Positions 12,835 to 26,190 of a stretch of DNA of 64,000 bases are shown piece by piece (position 1 is the stretch's first letter; each line of letters starts with the position of its first letter). The notes beneath the pieces are model-generated. The model saw nothing but the letters and a program-made list of their open reading frames with translations, ran no database searches and was not told the DNA's origin. This DNA comes from Amblyornis subalaris (taxonomy: Eukaryota; Chordata; Aves; Passeriformes; Ptilonorhynchidae). The stretch spans positions 2,056,615 to 2,120,614 of the forward strand of contig JACAXG010000034.1 of NCBI GenBank assembly GCA_018881555.1. Direction: 5' to 3'. Both the position numbers and the translations under genes were made by a program.

Positions 12835-15800
12835 CCCCTGGCAGGTCCAGGAACAAATGAACAAAAAACCAACGTGCAATAAAATTACAGCTTCTCGACA
12901 CCACCTAAAATGGCCTCCTCAGTTTGGGATTGTCACAGGCAAAAATTTCTTAACAAGTCAAATCTAACAATGTGTTCATTGGTTAAATTGGTTAAATAAC
13001 AAAAAAAGCTGTTAATCACATAGCTCACAATTCCCACAATTCAAAGAGTGCTTCAGAGAATATTTAAACCAGGTAAGTCTTAATCTTGTAGCTGTAATTG
13101 CCATGCAACAGATTTGCTGATTCCAGCAAGGAAAGGTGCATTTCTTTGTTTTGTCACTCGGTGTTGATTTACATAAAGTATAGAAGAAAGGAAAAACCTT
13201 CTTCTGGGCTGCAGCTGATGCAAGTTTCAGGGGTCAGATTAGCACCCTCTCTGTGCCTATGCAGTGTCAGCTGGTATCCACTGGCTGTCAGTGCCAGCTG
13301 GGATTTGAAGGATAACCCAGTCCTTAAATCAGGCNAGCTGCGAAGCAGCCTACAGAAGTGCACATCCAGTCCCATATCCCCCCTCTGCTTTACTCCTNCT
13401 GTTGGGTTAAGGAGACCATGGACCCTTCATCCTTTCTAAACAATTACTTATCTGCTTCAATCTACAATTTCTCAGAGAGCGGTTTCTGGGTTTTTCTGTT
13501 TCTGTCCTGACACACATCATTTAAGCTTGTTCCAGCTACTGACCCACTCTATCCTTTCTCCTCATTTGAATCTTCAAATCTTGCTACTTCAGCTCTGAAA
13601 TGTTCTCACTTCATATTTTTCAGCAGTCATGATTTTCACTGATAATCCTGAGTATGCATGATATTTTAATTGAGAAGTTTCATCTCAGACATCCCAAAGG
13701 GAAAGTCCAGAAAAAAGGAGTGGTATGAAGGTGAAAAGATTTGGTACATCATGAAATTTTCAGTAGTTCAAGAGATAAGAGAAAGACTGAGAAACAATGG
13801 ACTTCAGAAATAAATGTTGACATTAATGTCTTCAGAAAACGTCAGCTTAAGAAATCAGATAGTGTTAAGCCTTTTGGGTAATTGGACCCCTTGTGTGCTT
13901 ATTGTAAACCAAAAATTTGACTCCAATCCCAAGAAAATACGACACAGTTACAGAAATATATCAAGCTGATGATACAGGTTTAGTCAGTTATAGCCTCTGT
14001 AAGTGTACCCAGCCTTGGAAAGTAGGAATCACTACCAGTAACACACAGAAGTCCCAACATCCATGAAAATGGAAGGGAANAGCGCTTGTTAGAGAGATCT
14101 TAGTCGGTAAATACAAATTCAGTACCAATATAATAACGTAAATTAAGATTCCAATAAAGCATTTAGTAAAGACAAATCCAAGAAAAACAGGCAGTGGTTA
14201 AGGGGAAAGAAAAAAAAAAGCACNATGAACAGCAGTGAAATAATTAGGTCATGTACATGTCTTAACAGTTCTGCTCTGTTAAAATATCTCTGCTAAATCA
14301 GACAGTATATCCTTCCGCATTGCATTATCCCTGACAGATGCATGTAAGGAGACATTCAAAAATTAAGCCTTACTCTAAATGACAGTACAAAANTGATAAT
14401 ATAATCAATACAGCTTCAGGGTACATGAAATTATTTGAGCATATTAGTTAAATGTGAATTCACTCATGGAAGTGTGTCAGGGAGACAAGGAGAAAATGAG
14501 TGTGAATAGTTTCACGCTGATATACATGCCNGCAGAAAGCAGACAAATTGAGAATTAATCTGAATTCCAAAGAACCAAGAAGATGAAACACNATAGAGAA
14601 ACAATTTACTTATGCCAGCATCAGCTAACACATACATGAACAATTTGAAATAACTATGAAAAGACATACTATTACCATTTCATTTTCCTGAGGCAAGTAA
14701 CGTGATTTAGAAATGCTTAAACTTTTCCCATTAATCTTGACGCAGGAAAAGAGAAAAAGTAAACACTCTCTTTTACAGTGTTTTGTAGTTAAACTCAGAG
14801 AGACGATAACATTCAGTTGCTCATACTTTGTCCCTACACTTCTGAGTCACCACTCTCATTTTTGTACCAAGACTCAGATTTTCCCTTTTCCCTCCCTACT
14901 GACAGTAAAGGTTTTCCACCTCTTCAGCCACGTGAACGGAGTCTCAGTCATGTAGCACTCCTTTATAGACTTCCCTGATGTGGCAGTGACCGTAAAAACC
15001 AAGCCACATGCATGAATAGGTGTGGATGTGACTCCAGCTGAAACCTCTGTGTCCCTGAGGAGGTGATCCTCCTACTCTCATCATTCACAGCCATTTGGCC
15101 AGTGCCCCTCTGTTTCAGATAAAAGGCAAGAGGCCAGCTGGAAGGCTCTCGGGGTAGGGATCCAGCTTACTGGCTGGCAAAAGGACACACACATGTAGCC
15201 TATATTTCGCATGGAGGCATTCTCCAACCCTCACATTGGAACAGTGATGCTTTAACATATTCCAGGTTTGCTGGAGTAAAGAGCAGGAGCATGGCTCTCT
15301 GTATNTTAGCAACTGACCCTTCAACAGGCAGAGCAAATCCAGAGTTCTGGTCACAAAGCCAAGCCTAATTCTGTGTTTTGCATTACACTGCTACTGTCTC
15401 CTCTTATTCTGAAAAATTGCACTGAAAGTAAGTCATATTCAAATGTCTGCATGGACTTTATATTTTCTGCAAAAGCCTGCTAAGTGGTCTTGCTCATGGC
15501 AATGTTTGTATCTCAGTCTTCAAGTGGTGACATTTACAGAAACTGATAAACAATCACAAATAAGAAGAAGCATCTACTACCAATCACAGATTTTCCCGTG
15601 GGCAACACTGACGATGCAATAAGCCTTAATTCACTCTCNTTTTTTTCGGTTTGTTTTTTGTTTCCACACACAGCACAATAATTNACTACACCACAGCTGA
15701 AATATCTGTTTGCAGGTGCCACAAACACTGCAGGGATGTCAGGAGAGAGACTGTGAGGTCTAAGGAGGCTGCTCTCCTCAGTGTTCCAGGCAGCAAGCGG

Positions 15801-18800
15801 AGGAGGAGATAGATCAGCCCTCAGATGTTTTAGTGCTAAACAAAATGCAACAACAGAAACCATACTTCAGAGAATAAATGTGAACTGCCGGGGATGACAG
15901 GCTGGATGAGCAAAGCCTTTTTTTCCGTCTGTAAACTCAGTGATAATCACAATGAGGGGGAAAACAAAAGCTGTAGGCAATGCTTATGTACTACATGGCT
16001 CATTCATGAAAATGGGTTCCTGTGCCAGACACGGTAAGAAATGCACTTTTTCTCACTCATATTTTGGATAGATGACACAGAATAGCTTTAGGAAGTAAAC
16101 GTGTAACTTAATTTTGAGGAATCAATTACTAACTCAGACTGGCAATGTTGCAGAAAAGTTGGAAGAAAACTCTCTTTCCCACACAAAAATGTATGTACCT
16201 AATATTATTTCATAGCTCAGCAAACTTGAAATGTTTGATTATTTAGAAAATCCTAAAATCTGCATGGGAATTGATATTTTCATGAACCAATACAACCGAT
16301 GNGATAAATATTTGCATATTTATAGTGCAGCTAGTGAACTACACTCCTGAAAAATGAAAAATCCGTTAAAGATCTGGTTGAGAAACTTACCTTTGTTAAA
16401 ACAGTAAACCAGGGAAGTGGATGATCTAGCCATAAAAGAAATATAGAAGTCTCATCTACCTTAGATGTGCATTTGGAATTGATTTTAGAGATTATAAAAC
16501 GTTATTTCATCTTTCTCCCTTCCNGGCTTTCTTCAGCACGAACTATTTCATTTTAAAGTCTTCACCACACAGGATAGAATAACGACATTTCCACGAGAAG
16601 ATAAATTAAACTCGAATATAAATGTTGCTGCACCTCATTTTTATTGTCACAGAGACCAAAATAATAATCTGATNGATTATATTTAGGTATAGGTGACAAC
16701 GAACTCTGCTAATTCATGGAAAAAGACAATGCATATTCAGGCAGGGGGAATTAAAAGTTAGTACAAAATAATACTTTGAAAAGAAGTATTATTGATACCA
16801 TCACTACAGACTGTTATGTCAAAACTATCATTACAGAGAAGTCTCAAAGACTGTATGTATTACAAAGATGTTTGACCTAGAGTTTTCAAAAAAAAATTCT
16901 CTAGGAATTGCAGGTCTTACTTTTTAGCAGACCAACAGAACAAAGCAATCTTTAGGACATTATAGAACTCTCACGAGGGAGGCCTACAAGGTTGTCTAAT
17001 ACAGAAAATGTTCTGTTTTACTGAGTGCTTTGTTAAGATAAATAATTAATTAATTGACTGNTTTTCCAACTGAAAATTCCTTCTTACAAGCATTTTTGGC
17101 CCTGTCTTTTACCTCGAAATATTAACCTTTTTTTTTCCTTTTTGCCTCCTTTCTTTTAAAATCCTGACCACAGGTAGTGCTTGCACATATATGGAAACAA
17201 AACCTTTCACATTTTCATTCCTGATCTCACAGACTTGAGAACACCGTGTCCAAATTTGTTCCCAGAATAATTTGAAGAGTGGAAGCTTGAACACCNACTT
17301 ACTTCATCATATCTGGGAATACGCATTCATGCCTAATGGAGACGGAAATACCTTTCACTCAGCTGCGAGAGAATCAGAAAAGAAAATAGAGACCACTGAA
17401 ACCACTGCTTTCAAGAGCACTGGTCAGGCCTGTTATTACACTGTCTTTCCTCCTGCCTTATGGAATAATGCTCTGTGACCACTTACCTAGTGAACTCCTT
17501 AAAATATAACTGAAATATCGCACTCTGCTCCTCACACCCAGTACAAACCTTTAGGCGCATTGACAAACCTTTGCCTTTTTTGCTGTGTGGAGTGATAGAA
17601 TAGACATAAAATATTAACTTATGTTCAAGAACACGAAAAGCAGTGTGTTGTATTTTAAGCTGGTTTTGCAGAGGATCTTATATGACACCCACAAATTTCT
17701 TCTATTGTCTTCAACAAGCATTAGATTATTTGGAGTCTGTGTGTGCGGACTGCCATAGCCATTGTATGGTGGGGAAGAACATCTGAGTGCTAATGAATAG
17801 CAACATTAGCATTGAAAAAGAGTGAAAAGCACACATAAGGAGCTCCATAAATTTGTTATAAAACCCATTACTAAATGTTATTTAGCATTTGCTCCTGAGG
17901 CTTAGTGCTACACTAAATTAATAGTGTTATGCTTTCTATTCAACAGATTGCCTTAATGTATTACATAAAAGATTAAAAACCACACTATAGTAACAATGGG
18001 AATCACTTTTAATCACATCAAGAACAACAATCTGTCTTTAATGTCCTTATTTTGTACCTTAAGACCCTACATTACAGCCCAAAGCATAGTCTGAACATCT
18101 TGTTAGTTCTTAGGTTAGCATCAATTTATATGAATAGCTGCACAGATGTCTATATATAATAACTGGAGAATAATAAACATGTAAATATTAAGAGAGGTCT
18201 GACACAGCATAAAGTCCACAATGTAACATACTCTGATCTGTTAAAGACAGCTTTATTAATCCTAACTTCAGTCGTGTGGCACTGTGCTCTTTAAGGTCAC
18301 CGAGAAAACTTTCAGGAAAGGACTCTCCCATGTAGGGAGAAGATTTTCTGTACTGGTTTTGTGTCCCTTGCTGCTGGTGTTCATGGTTGTGTGTGCATGA
18401 CTACAGAACCTGCAAAGCCTCTAAAGCATTTGGAGGGATAAGGAAAGAAGACAGCAACATCCAGGAATTAGACTCTGAAACGTTCAGGCGGACTCAGTGA
18501 AAAGATGTCACAGCTCCTCAATTCCAGCTTAGTGATGCATTTACTCCTCAAATTCACCTGACAGAGCTGTTAGAGACTCACAGGGAAAGCCTTTTCATTC
18601 AGTCCACCTCCCACTGTCTTGCTGCACGGCAGGGCTATGCCAGCACAGCCTTCTCCCTAGAATGCATTGCTTCCAAAGCATGTCCCCTGCTGCATTTCCA
18701 GCTCCAAAGTTACTGAGCTTAATAAAGACTTATCCTCTGCTCTCCTCAGCATCAGTATTGGGGTGCTGCTCATCAATCACTGCTCCCTCCTGACTAAGAC

Positions 18801-20890
18801 ATCAGTGGTTTGCAAACCTCGCTGGAATTACTGCAAGTGCCCCACAAGTAAAGAGTAAATAGTTTGAACTAGAAAGAACTAAACGAACAAGCAAAAAAGC
18901 CCCAAAGAAACAAGTGAACAAAAAAAAAAAGTTTGGCAATAGGAATATATATTGTAACAAAACTAATAGTTTTAGAGGATTTTGTACAAAAGTGAAATTA
19001 AAATATTTTTCTTTCACAAGGAATTTAAAGATCTGTCAGGAAGCCAAGATTTCATTGCCAGGCAAGACCTTCATCATGAACACTGTTGTCACTAAAGGTG
19101 ATGACAACTTGGGGACAAATCTGTCCTTTCCAATGTTACTGCCCTTTTGTGGATTTCCTGTGATGTTTAGACCATATTCTTATTAAGATCTTAAATTAGG
19201 GATTATGCCACAAATCTTGGGAAGTGCTGGCATCACTATGGCACAAATAAGCTAACTGATCAGCTCTATGGGGGTCAAAGAGACAATTCAGGTACAGTTT
19301 AAATGTAATCAAGGTACTTACACTTTTTAAAAAAACGATCTGAAGTCCTGCCACACTGTCAAGTATAATTTCTGTGCACAAATTTTATTTCAGACTAAAA
19401 CCTACACTGACACTGAAATTCACAGGTTCATGTCCTGGACATAAAATGGTTGTGATTCCTCGAGTCATTCTCTGCTTTCCATGAGCACAGGCATAACACC
19501 AATCAGATGGCTCCAAGCTTAACACAAGTTTGGAACTTGCTGGAGGATCCTGTGACAGCTACTCCATTCTGCCTGTGTCCCTCTCTGACATCTTCTGTCT
19601 GTATCCAACTCATGGAAACTCTACACTTCATTTTGGAAGTAATTCCAGGTTTTTTCACTTTCAGCTGGGTAATATCTTAAACCATGGTGTGCTGCATGAG
19701 ATTCACTTTCTAATATCACCTAGAAAATATTTTGGTCTTTTTAATTCTAATTATACAGATTTATATCCTCTGGGTATAAACACATTGGTGATCCTTAATA
19801 AATGTAGATTCTTCCAGTAGTAGAAGTTCCATAAATTGAGTTAAGGTGCCTTTGAGCTAAGATTTGGATAATATTGAATGTCCAGTTCTTACTGAATTGA
19901 AATCTCATATGACCTGGCCCATTACATAATATAAATTTAATTTTTGTCCAATTTATTTCAAGCTAGTTCTCAAAGTAATGAAGTTTTCTCTGCAAAGTCT
20001 CTCAATCAATTCAAGTTCTGCTCACCCCCAAGTAGACAGCCACAATCACATATGAGAAAATGAAATCCCCTTTATTGATGGTTCTGATGGCTTCATTTTA
20101 CTCATTGACAGGGTTATTCTGGATCCAGGGTTATGCTTTAGCTTTATTAATCCTAACATTTCGCTCCTATGGAAAATTTCAGTTGTAGTTTTCTTACTTT
20201 ATTGAGGGAAGAGCTGGTTAAAAATGCATGTTATTTAACCTTAATAACAACAAAACTGTTGGAAGTACCTGAAGTCACATTTTAGTCTCTAAAAAGCCAA
20301 ACAGAAGGTAACATTTTGTATGGTGGAACAGAATAGCCCATGCCAGGTGATCTGAGAACAAAAAAAAACCAAGAACCCCGAGGTTATCACTAACCTTCAG
20401 ATCTTCTTCTTCCTTAGATATATATTTGATTTTAGGGGGAGGGGAAAGTAATTTAGGTCTCGAGAGGCTTACGTTTAATTAGTTTTTAATCCATTTCTAC
20501 ACTCAATGCCTCAAAGGATGATTTCATCTTTAAATACATCTAATTGGATGTATTTTAATTGAGAAAGTCTACAACATGCATAATAGAACTACCACGAGTT
20601 AAAGTGTGGTTTTATATTTTAATGTGTTTATATTTAATTTAAAATTCAGTAAACAGGGTTTCACTCTCTGCTGGAGTAAACAGGTGAAACCCAATTAACT
20701 TCAAAGGGACTGTTCCCAGTGTGTAGCATATGTGAAAGTCGTGAATGATTAGAGTCTAAGGACACCTGCAAAGTGTCATTATAATGTCAGTGAAAAGAAA
20801 ATATTTCACACTCCTTCTGCAACACCTCTGAACAGTTCAAGTTGGTTGTGGGAGGAGAGGGATAATTGCTTTGCTGTTCTTTCCTTTGGT
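12835..20890. other. AT-rich non-coding DNA, no gene seen
   Basis: Open frames here (for example 13,098-13,439 plus, 15,534-15,863 minus, 18,914-19,186 plus) are short and unrecognised, and some span N bases. A perfect donor-like CAG|GTAAGT lies at about 13,070-13,078 without a convincing partner acceptor or coding frame. A palindromic stretch around an ATTTGCAT octamer lies at 16,310-16,317. The stretch at 18,249-18,266 recurs exactly at 20,140-20,157. Nothing else is supported. Confidence 0.7.
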
Positions 20891-20897
20891 TGAATCA

Positions 20898-20935
20898 CTA
20901 ATCTTGAATTAAATTATTAATCTTGAATTAAAGTA
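20898..20935. repeat. Two-copy 19-bp tandem duplication
   Basis: Unit 1 (20,898-20,916) and unit 2 (20,917-20,935) agree at 17 of 19 positions and share the core TAATCTTGAATTAAA. A degenerate partial third unit may follow. This is probably a local slippage duplication; no function is inferred. Confidence 0.85.
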
Positions 20936-21755
20936 TTAAATTTTGATAAAAATATAATTTGTTCAAGCAAGCAGTGGAAATAAACTGCATTTGAGAAATA
21001 GTATCTCTTCATCCTGTTAATTATATGTAAAAGCATTTCAGAAATACTGGTAACACTAAACATTGAAAGTGAACCTGAGCTTCTGTGATTTTACATGACC
21101 ATTTTTTTTTTTGACATGGAAGGTCATTGCAAGCACTCATGTGCCTACAGTTTTTGGAAGTTTGATGTACCACTTAGCAAACTGCTTAAATGCAGAAAAC
21201 TATTCAGTTGATAAAATGTGTATTGCAGAAGTTTAGTTTCACTGTCAATATTAGTATATTCTGATATAATGGCAGCAAAACAGCTGCTTTTCTACCAGGG
21301 ACATGTAAATCTTTTAATTTAATTTCCTGATTATATTATCTTTTCTGATGATGTGCTTTGATTTTTCATTTTTACACAGTCATATAATCAAGGTTGAAAC
21401 TAATTTTAATTCCACACCTATCTTCTGCTGCCAATAAACTTTGTAAAATTATTGACAAAACTAAGATGTTTCAGAGAAACCAAGGCAGTGGACACAATAC
21501 AAAAAAGAAACATGGTAGAGATGCTTGAGCAAGAATGTCTACACAACACATGCCTTTATGTCTACACAGCACATCCAAAAGGCAACAGAGCTACTTCAGC
21601 ATGGTTTTCCTTATTGTCTAAGATGCTCTTCTGCAGTGTATATAGAAAGGCTCAGACAACTGTCCAAACACTAGAAAATGTACTCAAAGTGTTTCTGATT
21701 CCCTTTTATGCACAGGAAAATCATAAAAGTCTAATATGAATATAAGTAATGAATT
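20936..21755. other. AT-rich non-coding DNA, nothing recognised
   Basis: A T-run near 21,103-21,112 is the only simple-sequence feature. The open frame at 21,452-21,739 (95 codons) has no recognisable domain, lies next to other chance frames and has no splice context that would make it an exon. Confidence 0.65.
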
Positions 21756-21759
21756 AAGA

Positions 21760-22040
21760 TATCACGTGACAACCCACTGCCAGTGCACAGTAACAGTGCC
21801 ACGGGGAAATTCTTTCCCGAGTTGCAGTGTTAGGGTGTACCTGCTGCTCTGCCGCTTGAGAGCATCTACCCCAGCTCTGAGTCCAGCAGGAGTGTGCAGA
21901 AAGCAGCCTAACCATGACAGCTTGGGGGATCAGTGCTGAGCGGTGCATGCTCTGGACGAGAGTGCCACCTCTGAGAACAGCCATGCAATCAGAGAGAACA
22001 CCCCAGTGCATCAGGACAACAAACTGTTCCATGAGCAGAG
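21760..22040. other. GC-richer patch in AT-rich DNA
   Basis: This patch is visibly richer in G and C than its flanks. It opens near an E-box type CACGTG (about 21,764) and contains several CpG dinucleotides. Open frames cover it on both strands (21,736-21,939 and 21,914-22,096 plus, 21,754-22,044 minus), but none translates to a family I recognise, and frames on both strands over the same DNA argue for composition rather than coding. It could be a decayed transposable element, an unannotated non-coding exon or a regulatory patch; the sequence alone does not decide. Confidence 0.4.
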
Positions 22041-24060
22041 ACATTGTAATGTCTTGTTCACAAAATCAGTCTCCCACGGAGAAAATTGAAGATTAAGTGG
22101 AGATACATAGATGCTTCTAGACTCTTATTATATTTAGTTAAGACAGGTATTCTTAAATATAAACCACAATCCACGGCACAACATATCTTCAGACGCTCTA
22201 AAGATGCTGTTTCATTAGAAATGGGCAGCTCCAGTGACTACAGTGTGACGTGCTGGTTAGCACAAAGGAACTGCAGGGACAACCTTTACTCATTTCTCCG
22301 AAGGAGAATCATGTATCACAAAAATATCTGTGCCAGGCAAGAAGTGCAGTTTTTATGCACTGGCACTGAGTTCACTTTAAACCCCAAACTAATGGCGAAA
22401 AGGTTGAGAAAGTAACACCTAAAAGACACAAGAAGAATCAAAGAGCAGTTACTGTCAGAAGCTTTGTTAGGAACTTTGTTGAACAGAAGATCGTAATCTT
22501 AACTAAACAAGAATTAGGATGAAAATTGTCCTGGTAAGAACATCTAGAGCTCATCTAAATACATCAACAAAAATGAAATTAGAAAAAACAGAAGATCTAA
22601 AAAAGTTGCAAAAACTGCAATGGTACTAAAATTCAAATGGTGGATTCTATTGAAATGGAAGTGTTTTTTCACCTATAAGTATTCAGGAAACCTTTCAGGG
22701 GAACTGAAAAATTTAAATAACTTGTCAGTTTTGGGAAGTTAAACGGAGAACAGCTGATTATTTCCAGTTATCCTTTTGCTTCTAAGCACACCTTTATGAC
22801 ATATCTTATTACATATTTATGACTTAATGACATAATGTAAGAATGGATGTAAGTCCATAGTACATAATGCATGGGAGTCAAATCTCTTCATATTCTTGGT
22901 GCACTGTGCAGGCACAAGATCACTCACACAGGCATAAATATTCCAGACTTGCACCCAATGATGCTACACGTTCCTGTTGGCAATATCTAATCAAAGTTTG
23001 AACTATACAGAGTGAATCTGGACAGGTGGTATGACACAGAAACTTTTCATTGCCATATTTTTACATAGTGGCAGTTGGGAACACTTTTTCATGACACTCT
23101 GCCGAGTATCCTTGAATTCTCTGATTGGATTTGCTAGATTTCTGTAAATGTCACTGAATAAATCAGAACACCAGACCACATTGTCTGAATTTTTGCCACA
23201 AAATTAACTGCCAGTAACGAGTAGCAGATACTGCTTTGTAGTAAAATAGACAGATGGTCAGTTAATCTTAGGCCTTGGCAAAAACCTAAAGGGAATATCA
23301 CTAAATAATAAAATAAATGAACACATCAAATCTAGCCTTAGTTTGAATATGAAAATTAGACTCTATTTGTGTTATTCTTATCCAAATATCATAAGTATAT
23401 TACACCAAATAAAATTCCATCAGGAAGAATTCTTTCAAGAATCAAATTGTTCATATTGTTCCAGTAATTGCTAAGTAGTATTGATAAAAATATTGGAAAC
23501 AGGGAGATACTTGAAAGGGAGTAGCCTTTTAAATTTAAAATGTTCTCTAAATATTTACTATATACGCTATAAACTGTAGAATTAGAATTAATTTCATTTC
23601 CAAGAAGGTGTGAGGAAAAAAAGGGTCTAGTATATTAAATATACAATATTTGTAAAAACTAAAAGCAGTGTTTTCACGCTTTTCCAATTCATGGAAATGT
23701 AGATAAAAAATATTGCAAAATACCAAAATGGAAAAAAAAACCTTTACGCAAATACTCTGAAAACGAAGTGGTTTTATGTCTTGTTTTTATCTTTTCTCAC
23801 ACTGAAAGCAAGGAGAAGCCTGGAACATATAGTTTACATTAGTCACTTGGGTAACTGTCCAGTCATATTTACCATAAGCTTCATGTGTTGCTTTCCCAAA
23901 TTTGAGAAAAAAACATTCTGGCAAAGAGAATATGGGAGATTAGATTTCTACCTGGACCAAATCACACAAAGAAAATTTATAAACAGGGCACTGGCAGGCT
24001 TTAGGTGATGAAATTCTTTAACTGTGCACATGCTTTCTTAAATTCTTACCCCCTTGCTAC
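22041..24060. other. AT-rich non-coding DNA, nothing recognised
   Basis: Frames at 22,086-22,415 and 23,781-24,008 on the plus strand are short and unrecognised. The region is otherwise an irregular AT-rich sequence without repeats that I can name. Confidence 0.65.
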
Positions 24061-24330
24061 ACATTTAAATCCAACCAGTGGCTGCTATAGTTGTGTGTTT
24101 GTCATAGGATGTTGCCATTCAGCCAGATTTGCATATCAAGCAAAAGAGGCGGAGCAGTTTAATCACTTGTTCTGGCACGCAAGAGATTAATATTAATTAC
24201 AGCCTTCCAAGAATCATTTAGCTTCTTAGCTTTCCTGGTGCTGATTACTTTGTAGTACTTTTGTGTAAGGAGCTTGTTTTACATTTATTTACAGTACATG
24301 AAACCCTGGAAACATGTCTTGTGTGTTTTG
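24060..24330. promoter_or_regulatory. Candidate conserved regulatory patch (octamer-containing)
   Basis: An exact octamer in reverse orientation, ATTTGCAT, stands at 24,127-24,134 in complex, non-repetitive sequence. It is followed within about 70 bases by an AT-rich homeodomain-like ATTAATATTAATTA stretch. The texture resembles conserved non-coding elements flanking vertebrate developmental genes. The evidence is motif content and composition only, and conservation was not tested. Confidence 0.22.
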
Positions 24331-26190
24331 AATCACAAGCCACATGATCTATGGGATGCATAAAACATAAAATTGGAATCTATTTACCACTAAAATATGC
24401 CCTTTAATATAGTCTCAGTATAGGCATATCTTATTTAAAGTCTCTGCACAGAACAACGTGGAAGTCTAGAATTAACAAGCAGTTAATTAAAGTGCCAAAG
24501 TATATCCATCTAAGAGACAGCAGACTAAATATCCTAAATTAACTTAAGATTTATAAGCACTTCCTTGCCATTACCCTTTCAAAGCCTGAAGACACACAGT
24601 AATGCCTGAATCTGCAAATTGGGTAGAGTATACCAATCCCTCTTCCAAAGTTCTATTCTATCAGGGACCGAGAAAAAAGTAATCAGACAAACCCAGCACT
24701 TCCAGCCTCTCCAAAACCAGTGCACAAACAATGTTTGGTCTGTTTAAACAGACACAGCAACAGAATACTAATTTCAGAGTGGATTCATTTCAGTGCAGTG
24801 GCATTTCTGCAATTCATTTTCCAGGGAGTCATAAACCAGAACAATTAGCATGACAAAAGAAAAATGAAGAGCTATTCTCAGATTTTGATCTATAGTCTAT
24901 ATCACCAGACAACCAGGAAAAATCTTGCCTCCTCACCTGCCTTTGGACTCATAGAGAAACACATTCTGACTGCAAAACTGAAATAATCTACATGCCCTTA
25001 CACTGGGAAGTCAGTCAGTGTTAGAATATTATAGGAAAATAGTTGTATAGAACATGCTACAGCTTTCAGGTTTAAAGGTTTTAGGGAAGACACTGGAGAT
25101 TTTGCTCTCTATGAGGAAATCAACCAAGTAAAGATCTCATCAATTTAATCCAAATCAACAAAAACGTTGTGGTTTTCTCATATGGAAAAAAAAGAATCTA
25201 AAGGAAAATAATATTTTTGAATGGGGTAAGAAAATTAGATACACTAGGGAAATTAGATGCATTAGGAAAAAATTCATCCTTCCTTCTGCGAAGGATTAGG
25301 AGAGGAAGTGAATAAAACTAAGAAATCAAGTTCATTTTGTTCTAGGAAACATGAGCTATACAAAATATCTATATGTCACAGCTGAAGGAAGGAGCTTAGT
25401 ATCATGAAAGTTTAGCCAACACAGAATTAAACACCAAATCTCAGATAATGAAGGCTAAAAAAACATTTTAGGAAAACAATTTCTAGCATTAGATTAAAAA
25501 ATCCAGAATATGCAGTAAAAAATCCAATAAGAAAATGGTTCGTGCCATAAATAAATGTCTAAAGAAGTTGCCCTTCATAGAGTTGAAATGTTAGCAGGGA
25601 AAAAAAAAAGGAAAAAACAATGTTATATATGGAGACTATACACCAAATCTGGGGATATTGATGAGGTATGCAAATCGCTTTTTGAGACACTGCAGTGTGA
25701 AGAACTTGGACCTTGTGCAATAAAGGAAAAGATCTCTGTTACAGAGCGAGTAAGAAGACAGAGGAAGTATTACCAGGTATCATAATTTTAGGTTAGCAAA
25801 GAGAAGATTGAAGTGACATGGCAAAATTGAAGGGGAGAATGAGATCTCTACCACTGATAAGAAAACTAACAACAAGGTTTAAGTTGCAGCAAGAAAGGTA
25901 CAAGACAGGCATCAGGAAAAGCCTTCTCAAAGTACAGAGAGGAATGGAATGGAATATATAAAGTTTGTAGAATTTCTTGCACTGAAGGCTTTTATAGGTA
26001 GATTCAGTCATTGCTGATAGACATTTGTAGGCACATTTGATGATGGACTGGAGTGGGAGTTCTTGTCACCTTAAAATCTCAGAGCTCTATTTCTGTCTAA
26101 TTCTCCAATAATTAACATCAGAATAAATAATACTCTGCAAACTAAGCAGATATTTCAAGTCAATAGTATCAAATTTCAAGTCTTGCTGTT
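24331..26190. other. AT-rich non-coding DNA with a short tandem duplication
   Basis: No gene is supported. The 76-codon frame at 25,555-25,785 is lysine-rich because it runs through an A-rich stretch and does not match a family I know. The only structure is the 18-bp duplication at 25,232-25,267, listed separately. Confidence 0.65.
25232..25267. repeat. Two-copy 18-bp tandem duplication
   Basis: Units at 25,232-25,249 and 25,250-25,267 match at 15 of 18 positions and both begin AAATTAGAT. This is likely an old slippage duplication. Confidence 0.75.

Larger units (their letters stand above)
1..17296. other. Block rich in isolated ambiguous bases
   Basis: About 65 single N bases are scattered through this block, for example at 73, 1176, 1592, 2137, 3775, 5320, 7441, 9230, 11111, 13335, 15639, 16674 and finally 17296. 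They are densest in the first 10 kb and thin out towards 17 kb. After 17,296 only two further N occur, at 44,585 and 46,480. Each N is one base in otherwise continuous sequence, so these are not assembly gaps. They are better explained as unresolved or polymorphic calls. This is a property of the assembly or the sequenced individual, not a functional element. Confidence 0.9.

Noticed and set aside
15058..15078. Small hairpin AGGAGG-TGAT-CCTCCT as a terminator or RNA element
   Set aside because: Six-base arms are expected by chance many times in 64 kb, and intrinsic terminators do not apply to vertebrate nuclear DNA.
25555..25785. Lysine-rich 76-codon frame on +
   Set aside because: Lysines come from A-rich DNA; there is no domain and no exon boundary.
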